This document shows, piece after piece, positions 9,551 through 18,268 of a stretch of 25,565 bases of DNA. Origin of the DNA: Fragilaria radians (lineage: Eukaryota > Bacillariophyta > Fragilariophyceae > Fragilariales > Fragilariaceae); NCBI GenBank assembly GCA_900642245.1, contig CAAAJI010000513.1:15862-41426 (forward strand). Reading direction: 5' to 3'. The first letter of the stretch is position 1. Every line of letters begins with the position of its first letter. Position numbers and translations under genes: made by a program. The notes under the pieces were generated by a model. That model ran no database searches. It had not been told where the DNA came from and worked only from the letters and a program-made list of their open reading frames with translations.

Positions 9551-9886
9551 GTTGGGACTCAAGTTCTAGTTGTACCTGCATTTCCTCCACTTTTGCGCTG
9601 ATGTTGCCTATACTTTTGAAGGAAAGAAGCCCTATCATATTTCAACTCTTGCTTCTCTTGGGGCGTTAAGGCAACGTATTCCTCACCAGTCAATACATCA
9701 CTTGGTTTTCCTTGTCCGCTACAACTTTTACCACCATGACCTCCAGAATTTTGACCAGTTCCACATCCACCTTGTCGACTCTTGGATACCATCGTAGAAT
9801 TTACCTGTCACTTCTGTAATTCCTTGAGATCTTCAGCCTTTGTTGTCAGTTCCTCCATCACAAGCAAAATGACCACTTTCACAAGA
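9551..9886 (-). pseudogene. Copia gag C-terminal fragment
   Basis: The frame from 9792 down to 9559 reads VSKSRQGGCGTGQNSGGHGG, a Gly-rich stretch, followed by LTGEEYVALTPQEKQELKYD, which resembles the end of gag next to the protease in diatom copia elements. Upstream in the same frame, across a TGA, lies a short helical segment (VMEELTTKAEDLKELQK) up to about 9886. The frame is continuous with the protease segment except for TGA at about 9556. A clear zinc knuckle is not visible; a shifted-frame ISCESGHFACDG near 9870 is only a weak candidate. Confidence 0.6.
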
Positions 9887-9890
9887 TATG

Positions 9891-10149
9891 TGCAACACGA
9901 CAATGACACTCAACTGCAACAATTTGAAACAAGCGTTTAACAATCCTGTTAGGTGCAACACCGAAGCGACGTAGCAAAGTTGAAAGAAACGTCATGACTC
10001 TTAATCTGACTATTAACACAAAACAACAATTGGAGGGTTGTCAAAGGTACGTTTAATAAAATTATAAACTTACTTCACTATCTACTTGAAAATACGACTA
10101 ATTTGACCTAAACACTAAATCAGTAGAAACTGACATACTGAAATACGTA
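9891..10149. other. AT-rich spacer between copia element and orphan PT-gene segment
   Basis: No open frame of note. It could contain more of the gag or 5' leader of the minus-strand copia element, but I recognise no motif. Confidence 0.4.
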
Positions 10150-10504
10150 GCTCGTACAATGGTACTTGAAACGTATGATGCAAATTCTCACATACAAGGC
10201 CTTCCCGTTTTTATTGATTCTGGTAACTCTTGTTAAAATACCTCTTCACACTTAAATTGTAATCACTAAAGTAATTCTTTTTAAACTGTCGCTAAAATTT
10301 GTAGGTCGCATCACTGTTCTCACATTAAGAATTGCTAATTGACGCACATACATTTAAACTAAACAGAATCCACATTTGGATTAAGAATATGAGGGATACA
10401 CTCCAATAAACTCATGAGAAGATCCACTGTCATTCTTGCATTCACGTCACTCATGGTACGTTAGATGTCAACTAACATCCTTTTGGCGTTCAATTCAAAA
10501 TACT
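10150..10504 (+). pseudogene. Orphan 5' end (signal-peptide exon) of a PT-repeat gene
   Basis: The segment aligns with 1520-1660 upstream of and inside the PT-repeat gene. The exon at 10414-10455 reads MRRSTVILAFTSLM and is followed by a good donor, GTACGT, and by a CTAAC branch-like site near 10503. Right after that site the sequence switches to the copia-derived duplication, so the Cys-rich exon 2 is absent. Either this is a dead fragment left by a deletion between intron and neighbouring repeat, or the signal-peptide exon could be spliced to something further down; I see no suitable downstream exon, so I call it a pseudogene fragment. Its promoter region is further split by an insertion at 10230-10408. 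Confidence 0.65.
10230..10408. mobile_element. About 179-base insertion flanked by 5-base direct repeat AACTC
   Basis: Compared with the two other copies, where GGTAACTCATGAG is continuous (1567-1579 and its inverted partner near 14824-14836), this copy has GGTAACTC, then 179 extra bases, then AACTCATGAG. The duplicated AACTC (10225-10229 and 10409-10413) is a typical target-site duplication. The insert is AT-rich, non-coding and starts TTGTTAAAATACC and ends ACTCCAATA; inverted ends are weak. It could be a small non-autonomous element or a solo LTR-like piece (TG near the start, CA near the end). Confidence 0.6.
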
Positions 10505-11290
10505 AACCTGTGCGTTTAGTCTTCTATGCTGATACCGTCCAAAAGACAAATATTGATGACTCTTTCTTAATAAACACAGATCCTCACTTTATTAATGCTC
10601 TGTCTAGCAAGATTGATTATGAAAGATTGTAACCTTATTTTGAATTTAGGCCACATGATATTTTACAGCAGACACTACGACTGACTAAACAATCAGCCAA
10701 TTCTACAAATTCAGTATCATATGCAACATCATCTTAAAAGTTAATTTCAAGGGTTAAGACATAAGCGGAAAATGTGTCATACCTTAAAGTATAGACTAAA
10801 AAGAAATACATTAATTTAATATCTTTATATGAAATGAACAATACCCAGTTTGACATTAATAGATTAGACTAAGAGATGGATCGGCTTCACTTGATTCTTC
10901 TGTTTTGGTTGTTCTCTTGTAAGAGTATTTTAGCGAGTTTCTCTATGCCTGTTGAATACTACCCATTTTTGAACATCTGGTGTAGTAGTCACCAGGTTAT
11001 GTCAAACATATTGTTGATATTCTCCTTTCAAAAATGTCATTTTGCAAATTCTATAATTATTGAATATGTGATGTCACTTTGGTTTGTTTAATTATTTGAT
11101 TTATGAAGCAATTATGGATTCTGAATTGTCAGATTTTGGAAGCCATCATTATGCATTGCGCAGGATTTTTTAAATTTTTACCATGAATTCTTTTCATGGC
11201 TACCTGTACTCGCCTTGTCATCGGTGCAACTTCAAGTTCATTGTCAGGGACAAAATTGACGTCAAAAACGATCAATGCCGTGACACGAGG
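10505..11290 (+). repeat. Segmental duplication, copy C of the copia-derived block (pair with 616-1345)
   Basis: It repeats the decayed copia integrase-region remnant (QKTN-DDS-LVNTDP-F-NALSS, with the same TAA after YERL) and the same non-copia flank up to about 11290. Relative to copy A it carries about 60 extra bases near 10765-10825 and many point changes. One stop in copy A (TGA after NTDP) is CAC here, so copy C preserves the older state at that codon. Open frame 10876-11091 is accidental. Confidence 0.85.
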
Positions 11291-11980
11291 CAAAATAAAT
11301 TTCTCAAATCAAATTTTATTCTAGGTTAATTCAATATGCTCAACAATAGCATTAAAGGATTTTCGTTCAGGATTATAGACGACAGAACAGGATGAACGGC
11401 TTATTTAGAAGACAACTTAAGATATTGTAAGATATTGTTTCCAAAATTAAATTAAGTAAGTTAATTTAAGGAAACCTATGTACGTGCACATGGCGAATCT
11501 GATATGTATTTAGTTGACCAAAGAAGTTCAATAAACACTTCCATTATCAAAAGGTTACTAGGAAAAGAAATAGAAAAATGGATTTTTTTAATATTTTTTA
11601 AAGTTAGCTAATATGCACTTCTGCAACGGAACTTGCGTTACGTGAACTGATGATTTTTGAAATGAACTCATGATTCCAGTTTTTATGGAGCCTCGCATGC
11701 AGGAAAAAAGGTATAAGAGAAGAAGCTGAAGAAGTCGCAAATACATCCAGAAAAATAAATTTGATGCATCGAGATGAATGCAGGCTTGCTACGAAAAAAA
11801 AGACATCGGATTTCAACGATGTAAATAGTAATCTAAACATGCTCACAGCAGCGAATAGGGGATTTGTTTGAAACATAAGCATTGACTAAAACATGAATAT
11901 ATTTTATTCGTTGTTACGGCAACTAATCCTGAAAGACTTGAGAAGAGCGAGTGCAAAAATTCGTGGAAAGGATCCATCGA
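11291..11980. other. Intergenic region, 3' side of the Ala/Pro repeat gene
   Basis: Apart from the expected 3' untranslated region of the minus-strand gene (below 11981), nothing is recognised. The minus-strand frame 11604-11882 (92 codons, Phe/Ser-rich) has no motif, and I do not accept it as a gene. AATAAA-like words occur near 11900 on the plus strand. Confidence 0.4.
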
Positions 11981-12859
11981 TTACTGTCCAGCAGTTTCAC
12001 TTGGAGCATCAGCAGTAGGAGCAACTGCGGGGGAGATTCCAACGGGACCATCATCCATAGGAGCAACTGCAGGTGCGCTTTCCGTGGGACGATCAGCCGA
12101 AGTAGGAGCAACTGCAGGTGCGCTTTCCGTTGGACGATCAGCCGAAGTAGGGGCAACTGCAGGAGCAATTTCAGTTGGACGATCAGCCGAAGTAGGAGCA
12201 ACTGCAGGAGCACCTTCAGTTGGATCATCAGCTGAAGTAGGGGCAATTGCAGGAGCACCTTCAGTTGGATCATCAGCTGAAGTAGGGGCAACTGCAGGAG
12301 CAACTTCAGTTGGATCATCAGCTGAAGTAGGGGCAACTGCAGGAGCAACTTCAGTTGGATCATCAGACGAAGTAGGAGCAATTGCGGGTGCGCTTTCCGT
12401 GGGACGATCAGCCGAAGTAGGAGCAACTGCAGGAGCACCTTCAGTTGGATCATCAGCCGAAGTAGGAGCAACTGCAGGAGCATCTTCACTTGGATCATCA
12501 GCCGAAGTGGGAGCAACTGCAGGAGCATCTTCACTTGGATCATCAGCCGAAGTAGGAGCAACTGCAGGAGCTATGTCATCATCAGTGACACTTGATCTAA
12601 TCATTCTCATCTTAATCTTCCCATCGATTTCAGTTGTCTTTCGTTGGAAAGTGGTGTCGTGGTCGTCGCTTCGTTCTTGAACTGCATCCGCCTTGAAAAT
12701 GTGCAGCTGTCGATTTTCTCTAAGATACGGCTTCACCAAATGTGCTTGGCGCTCTACCCTTCTACCTCCAGAGATTTTAGCCATAGAGCATACACATAAG
12801 AGGAAAAGTACAAAGACTACCTCTAACTTTCGACATTGATACGGCAGCATGCGTTGCAT
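11981..12859 (-). CDS. Secreted Ala/Pro-rich tandem-repeat protein
   Basis: This single-exon gene encodes 292 residues. The N-terminus has a clear signal peptide (hydrophobic core VVFVLFLLCVCSMA, residues 14-27; a start at Met4 is also possible). A basic region with RR and RK pairs follows (about 28-95), then eleven 15-residue units from about 97 to 261 with consensus APAVAPTSADDPTE plus a variable residue (G, S, V, I or D), and two degenerate units at the end. There is no membrane anchor or cysteine in the repeats. The Ala-Pro/Thr-Pro spacing resembles arabinogalactan-like or mucin-like targets of proline hydroxylation and O-glycosylation, and the Asp/Glu make it acidic, so a wall, mucilage or extracellular matrix role is plausible but unproven. 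It is not a silaffin by sequence (few Lys in the repeats). Two other frames are also open through the repeat, a by-product of its composition. The signal peptide and single long frame decide the coding strand. Confidence 0.78.
   Translation of the reverse strand: MQRMLPYQCRKLEVVFVLFLLCVCSMAKISGGRRVERQAHLVKPYLRENRQLHIFKADAVQERSDDHDTTFQRKTTEIDGKIKMRMIRSSVTDDDIAPAVAPTSADDPSEDAPAVAPTSADDPSEDAPAVAPTSADDPTEGAPAVAPTSADRPTESAPAIAPTSSDDPTEVAPAVAPTSADDPTEVAPAVAPTSADDPTEGAPAIAPTSADDPTEGAPAVAPTSADRPTEIAPAVAPTSADRPTESAPAVAPTSADRPTESAPAVAPMDDGPVGISPAVAPTADAPSETAGQ
12077..12571 (-). repeat. 45-base tandem repeat, eleven units
   Basis: Eleven consecutive in-frame 45-base units code for the 15-residue repeats of the Ala/Pro protein, with two degenerate units at 11981-12076. 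Neighbouring units fall into types (DDPSE, DDPTE, DRPTE) that appear in blocks, for example DRPTES/DRPTEI near the 3' end and again at unit 4, which suggests recent unequal exchange or slippage. Copy number is likely to vary between alleles. Confidence 0.92.
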
Positions 12860-13989
12860 AGATGAAAATGTCCAGTAATAGTTTGACCAAACGGTACATA
12901 TTTGACTTCGCTACAGAGAAGTTAGCAACCACGACACAGAACGTAAGTAAAGAAAATTTTAGACGTTGTTGCGATTCATTTTGTAGGCGACGATAAAAAA
13001 ACTACCAAGAACAAAATTTGCGACTGGGAGTTAGTGTTTCTTTAATCATGATCCAATATTCAGTTTGTAAGGTTAGGTTCCAAGGAAATGTATTGAAATC
13101 CCAAAATTGGAATCTTTGCATTCTTTGAAGGTTAGTTGTTTATTTGCAAGCACAATTGTTTCTATGGTACTTATTAATGTAACTTTCACAAATGCAATAT
13201 TTAATAATATTAAATATGAATCAAAGATATTTCAAATTGCCAAATAATAATAATTGCACATGTTTGCTCTGATTGCCATGAAATATTATCAGATATCATC
13301 ATCAAGATTCGAAAAGGGGGGAAATGGATAGTTCAATATTTCTTTCCATGCGCACTTTTACTACAGTATATAGTTCTATGCATACGTATCTCATTGCCTT
13401 TTTCTTGTTCATTGAAAGATTGCTTGTCATAAACTCCCTTGCTACCATCCTTGTTGCTGCAAGTGATACTGTTATTTGTCATCCTTTGTCAGTGCAAGGA
13501 GTAGAATATATGTTGTACTATAGGAATACACATTTATCAGGATGAGCCATTATCCAACCATCACATTTACACACACATCGAGTAATACATACTGTTATCT
13601 TTCCTGCTTTTGGGCCTAAATGTACTTTGAACTGAGAGAAACTGAAAATACTGACCAATTTGTTAATGTACTTACACCAATGAAGTTTTATAACTGAAAG
13701 AAAGCACTTATGCGTTGGTAATGGCGAAGTTCTAGCTTGCAAGTTGATAGATAGAGTGAGAGTTCTCCAACCAGCATCTATACTACATTTACACATTCCT
13801 TTTGTGATACTTTGGTAAATGGACTCAATAATTCAATATTCATTCGTTTTCACTAGAAGCAGAAGTAATTTAAATGTTTTATAAAGTTACAAATTTTGTC
13901 CGTCAATCTGTTTCATGGAATATTAATTAATGTGTCGTAGGTACATGTATGTACGTGACCTTCCATAATTGAATACATTGGTCAGCCTT
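12860..13989. other. AT-rich intergenic region upstream of the Ala/Pro repeat gene
   Basis: It should contain the promoter of the minus-strand gene directly above 12860. A very AT-rich patch lies at about 13195-13255 (AATATTTAATAATATTAAAT). Open frames 13324-13545 (plus, 73 codons, hydrophobic) and 13518-13796 (minus, 92 codons) overlap in opposite directions and have no recognisable motif; I do not call either. A short palindrome-like GTACATGTATGTAC is at about 13941. Confidence 0.4.
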
Positions 13990-13990
13990 G

Positions 13991-14040
13991 CGCATGTGCG
14001 TGACACAATATTCTGCCTAATTAATTATTGTATCACACAT
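13991..14040 (-). other. Imperfect hairpin, partner of the one at 2351-2399
   Basis: On the minus strand TGTGTGATACAATA and TATTGTGTCACGCACA pair with one G-T pair and one offset base, around an AATTAATTAGGC-like loop. The pairing is kept although several bases differ from the other copy. Confidence 0.45.
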
Positions 14041-14219
14041 CTTGAGGACTCAACAAACTGAACATTGCAGCCATAATAATTTGGATAAAAATGAGATGCA
14101 AGTAATTATGCTTACTTCTTGCCATTACTAAGTTGGAGCTTTTTCATCACATGTTCTAATTTATTCACTTGAACACAATTACTCATGGTAATCTCTTTGG
14201 CAACCAATTATTTTGGTAG

Positions 14220-14828
14220 CTAGAGTGAACCATTAAAGATTGCATGGCCACTATTTTTAGTAGGATTCTTGGTTGGTTTCTTAGCTGTTGGCGTTTTGGT
14301 AAGTCTAATAATCGTAGGTTTAATTGTGGTCTTTTTTCCAAACGGTTTCCTGGAAGGTTTTTGAATTGACTGTTTCTTTGAAGGCTTTTGAATCGACGGT
14401 TTCTTCGTAACTTAGAAGGTTTTGGTATAGATTGCTGACCTGGACAGATATCACTACAGGACATAATTTTGGCATCACAATTAACAACATCGGCTCCAAG
14501 GGATACACAGGGAGCACAGCAGGAAAGTGTAGTACAATACTCTGGTATATTATCACATTTAGGCTCTCTATGAAATGCATCCATCGCGACAGCACATGGT
14601 TGTCCTCAGGTTTCTATTTTTGCCCCATAACATTCCAGGAAGAGTGCAGTGAAAGATGAACATTCTATTGAATGACCTGAACATGGGTGTATACCTGTTT
14701 CATCACCAACGAATTTAACAAAGGCAAGAAGAAATCATAGTTAGCATATTGAATGGCAAAAGGATGTCAGCCGACATCTAGAGTACCATGAGTGGTGTGA
14801 ATGCAAGAATGACAGTGGATCTTCTCAT
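14220..14828 (-). pseudogene. Broken copy of the secreted Cys-rich PT-repeat gene
   Basis: The signal-peptide exon survives at 14828-14787 (MRRSTVILAFTPLM) with the GTAC donor and the CTAAC site. The gene body is damaged. One base is missing just after the TTCAG acceptor, shifting the frame. A Cys codon (TGC in the intact copy) has become TGA at 14606-14608. A further shift occurs after KPSK near 14410, leaving the KPS/KPT tail in another frame up to TAG at about 14220. Between these breaks the Cys-rich part is well kept (CDNIPEYCTTLSCCAPC, CDAKIMSCSDICPG), so the loss looks fairly recent. The 14584-14183 open frame is a remnant of the Cys-rich part running out of frame into the tail. Confidence 0.82.
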
Positions 14829-15055
14829 GAGTTACCAGAATCAATAAAAAGGGGGAAGACTTCATTTTTGGAGGATGTTGAGCCGTACCGTTTGTTGAGG
14901 GGCTATCAAACCTAGGACTAAAACTAAGTACTCTGCACTAGTTTCGGTTGTAAATTAATGAGTTAATTTGATAAGTTCTCAATTTTTTAATGAATCTCTT
15001 GTTTGATGCGTTCTCAAATTTGTACTCGTGTAGAATTTTGTTCCTTCATATGCGA

Positions 15056-15333
15056 CATTTCGCTGTGTGTATCTCTAAAATATAAATCACATTTGCTTCA
15101 CAAACATTTATGTCTATTGTTCTGAAGAAAGAGTAGTCGAGAGATTGACACGAAAGTTGTAGGGTCTTTTTCACAGTAGTATTTTTGGTGAACAGTCCTT
15201 GAATTAGTTTTGAACTGGCCGTTATCGTGAGATGAAACAGTCAAAATTCAAATTCTTAGATTTTTGATAGTGTCCAGAAAGTTTCACTGCCATTGCTTTA
15301 TCAAACGTATTAATACAAACAGGGGCGTTACGG
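15056..15333. other. Upstream region of the coiled-coil gene
   Basis: No coding content is recognised. It should hold the promoter and 5' untranslated region of the gene starting at 15334. The short frames at 15264 and 15284 overlap the gene start in other frames and are shadows. Confidence 0.4.
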
Positions 15334-18250
15334 ATGACGACTCCAAGCCATGGAGTACCTTTGTTTTCACCAACTCAAGTTCCCCAGAGAGAAGTTTTAT
15401 TGCACTCGATTTGGTCTCCTCGGCAAATAAATGCCACAAAAACACCACAAACAAAAGGAGCATCAAACTCGCAATATACAGCAGTACGAAATTTTAGAGA
15501 TAATGCTTTGAAAATATCACCTCGCAACACAGCAATCGGACCGTCAAAAGCAAAACGTTTGGGGCCATATCATCAAAGTGAGCCATTTCAATCTCCTCTT
15601 GCATCACCAATATCTGTGATTACGGAGGGTACTTCCTCATTTCTCCTCAGTACCAGCAATGGAAGTAATTGCAACATTCCTGTGGAAATGTTAAGCTTTG
15701 ATTATGTCAGCGCCTGCCAATCAGAAAATGAGTTGCACCAAATTGTGTCTACCTTGCAACAAGACAACACTGGATGTTATCCATCTTTACTTAAAGCCGC
15801 CCAACGACAGTTGGATAGTGTCAGTTCAACATCCAATGTCAGTTCGACATCCAATTCAGTACACAATAGGCAGTCGCCGTATCAGCGTCAAGTAACCTGG
15901 GCCCCACATGTAAAAGGGAATTCCCATATTTCCCCTCCATCATCATCGTCGTTGATCATGTCGTTATCGTCGTCTTCCCAGGGGAATGATGATCGAGATT
16001 ATTCACTGCAGGTATCACCGACACCAGGACAAACAGAAGCGTCGATTTTGGAGCACTTGTCGGCTTTGAATCGCTTTGAGGAAGACGCTTTTGCAGAACA
16101 GCTTGATCAATTCCATGGTGAAAGGCGCTACTTAGAAAAAGAATTGAATGAACAAGTCAGAAATCTGCAACGAAATTGGGGTGAGCAAAAGGAGCAGCCG
16201 ATCTCATCGGGTAAAAATCAGTATGAAAATAATGATTACTTCCGTAACGGCTTGCACGAATTGGAGCTGGCAAAAGCTAAAGCCGAGGCAAATATAACTC
16301 GATTAGAAAATGCATTAGAGCAATCAAGGCAACAAAATCAGAATTTGCAAGTGTCTTTGCATAATATGACCATAGGCACAGACGAGCTTCGGCAGAAGTT
16401 GAACTTGCAAGAGAAGCAAAGTCATGAAGAGTTACAAGCAGCTCGGCATTCAGAGACTCAACTTAGACAAGAGTTGTTAGAAGTGCATGAAAAGCGAATT
16501 GCAGCTGCAGAGCAAGTGGAAGCTGCTTTGATGCGAGCAAGATCAAATCTGGATTCCATTCAGAACGAAAGAACAAGCCTTCTGTCTACTTTACAACACG
16601 CGATTGGTCGAGATGCAAAACGAGTAAGTCTAGGAAAAATTGTTCTGCTAATTGTTCCTTGGCTTGTTCACTCATTTATCATAATTTTTTCAGGTTCCAG
16701 CATTTGATTTTAATCAGCGCAAAGATCTAGTCCGTGACGTTGCCCAAAAACTAGCATCCAGCAAGGCTGCTATTAAGGCATTCGCTCAAGCAATGGCTTC
16801 CGCTGAGAAAGATCGTAACACTCTATTAGAGTCGCGCAGATTAGCGCAAGAACAAGTGGATGCCCTTAAGAGAATTAATGAATCTTTGAAGCGTGAAAAG
16901 GATCAATTAATCTTGGATAAGGCCGAATTACAAAATCAAGCAGATCTATGCGAACAGCAAGCCATGCAAAAAGTTGCAGAGATGGAACAGCAAGAAAAGC
17001 AGTATAAGCAAGTCATTGAACGGCTCAAAAATCAAATCCGGTCATCTGAATCGACTGTTAGCTTGTCGCTTTACCAGCAAGCAGTATCTGAGGCACAAAT
17101 CTCGAAAAAGCTGTTGAAGGAAAAACAAGCAATAATTCAGAATTTTGAGCGCTTCATGAAAGATGGAAAAGGAAAGCCTAGGCATTCAAAAGAATCCTTT
17201 GAGAAACAAAAGGAGAAGGAACAACAGAAGATCCCGACCATGGAACTACAGGAGAGGATAAGCAAACAGCATTCCGATGATTGCAGAAATGATTCAGGGG
17301 CTGCAATAATTCAGAGCTACGAGTCATCGGTCAACCCAGGTAGCTCATCTCGAAATAGTCCAAGATATACGACGACACCCAATGGCTTTATGAGCAAGGT
17401 GACCACTACTCATGGATCATCCTTGCCTACGTCTACTACACCAAATAATTCAAAGCTACATATTCCAAGACCTCCTCCATCACCAATGCTTTCTGTACAG
17501 CCAAAGTTTTCTGGTTCAGTTCCGGATCAAAATAATCGATCACCTAGGTTGGATCCACCGGAGTCAAGATTTACTTTTTCCAATGATGTAAAGCCACCAC
17601 CACCTCCCCCAACGCCACCTCCATTTCCTCCAACACCACCTCCACCTCGATCAGGCGAGCCTCAAACTAATACAAATAGGCCCCGGACTCCACGTGATCA
17701 CCAGTTAATTGTGAAGTCTTCTGTGAGTACACCAGCAGCATTACAAGTTGAAAAACCGTTTCCTGGTGTAGCTTTGGCGAGTGTAGGTCAAAGTCAATGG
17801 AATGCAGTACCGTCGCTTCCTCGAAATCTGCAAAACAATTCGCCGCTTCAAATGTCCGGGAAGGAGGTTGGACAAAGCTACTTTCCGACATCTTTTGGCA
17901 CATATAGAAGCAACGACTCGAAAAGCGAGTCCATCCGATCACAATTCCATACCCCGAACAGTCAGCAAGAAATGACATCTCAAATTAATGGTTCGGAGCA
18001 GACTTTTTTTGGTGCAGCCGCGGTCACACAAAATCTGACAAAAGCGCCACAGTCCACTCGAATTTCACCTCCCCAAGCGAAGAATCCTTCTCCTCCTCAA
18101 GAAAAGTCTACCTCTCCGATAACAACTCAGAGAGCCTACAAAAGATTGAATGCAATTACTGCAGCAGGAGGTCGGAATAACCTTAGGGAAAAGCTAAGAA
18201 TGATACGTCGCAGTCCTCTTGGAAATGTAACGAATGCGATTGGGTCATGA
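15334..18250 (+). CDS. Large coiled-coil protein with polyproline segment, two exons
   Basis: The exons 15334-16623 and 16694-18250 join in phase 0 to give 948 residues. The first 230 residues are low-complexity and Ser/Pro-rich with several S/T-P sites (SPRQ, ISPR, QSPLASP). Heptad-like, Glu/Gln/Leu-rich sequence runs from about 233 to 645 across the intron (RFEEDAFAEQLDQFHGERRY; RLENALEQSRQQNQNLQVSL; LKREKDQLILDKAELQNQAD). Next come a Ser/Thr/Pro-rich linker, a formin-like polyproline stretch (KPPPPPPTPPPFPPTPPPP, about 729-748) and a conserved-looking basic C-terminus (RLNAITAAGGRNNLREKLRM, about 914-933). I recognise no catalytic domain. A scaffold at the cytoskeleton, centrosome or vesicles, with profilin or SH3-type partners binding the proline run, would fit but is inference. 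There is no signal peptide, and the frame is uninterrupted, so it is likely a functional gene. It converges on the S28 peptidase with only 18 bases between stops. Confidence 0.82.
16624..16693 (+). other. 70-base intron of the coiled-coil gene
   Basis: GTAAGT donor directly after the CGA codon and TTTTTTCAG acceptor, both close to consensus, phase 0. Retention would replace the last 518 residues by 27 intron-derived residues and a stop at 16705-16707. Coiled-coil text continues on both sides, which supports the splice. Confidence 0.85.
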
Positions 18251-18268
18251 AAACAATAAGTTTAACGC

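Larger units (their letters stand above)
6340..9890 (-). mobile_element. Truncated Ty1/copia retrotransposon (CoDi-like), gag end to RT
   Basis: Read on the minus strand from 9890 down to about 6340, the domains follow copia order: gag C-terminal part, aspartic protease, integrase, chromodomain-like spacer, reverse transcriptase. The element stops within the RT connection region just after EPGDHPELDES, so RNase H and both LTRs are absent. At least four breaks are seen: TGA between gag and protease (about 9556), a frameshift between protease and integrase (about 8665), and stops or shifts at about 7260-7080 and 6845. It is therefore an immobile remnant, although long stretches remain open, suggesting moderate age. 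Confidence 0.88.
13990..15055 (-). repeat. Inverted segmental duplication, copy B (pair with 1345-2405)
   Basis: The reverse complement matches the PT-repeat gene and both flanks at 1345-2405, including the pre-exon TTTTTATTGATTCTGGTAAC text (14835-14858), the intron, the Cys-rich exon and the downstream hairpin. Homology stops near 15055, right where copy A passes into the copia-derived block, so the two mosaics share only the gene unit. Confidence 0.85.

Noticed and set aside
9860..9885. Possible CCHC zinc knuckle before the gag tail of the minus-strand copia element
   Set aside because: Only ISCESGHFACDG in a shifted frame; spacing of Cys and His is not complete.
10195..10230. VFIDSGNS in a frame upstream of the PT exon, similar to a retropepsin D-S-G motif
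   Set aside because: The same DNA is the 5' flank of the PT-repeat gene in all three copies and no other protease text surrounds it.
11604..11882. Minus-strand 92-codon frame
   Set aside because: Composition follows local base content and no motif or signal peptide is convincing.
12084..12680. Plus-strand 198-codon repeat frame (GATAGA-type)
   Set aside because: Mirror of the Ala/Pro repeat; lacks a signal peptide or unique flanks, unlike the minus-strand frame.
13324..13545. Plus-strand 73-codon hydrophobic frame
   Set aside because: Short, no homology recognised, overlapped by an equally long opposite frame; no support for expression.
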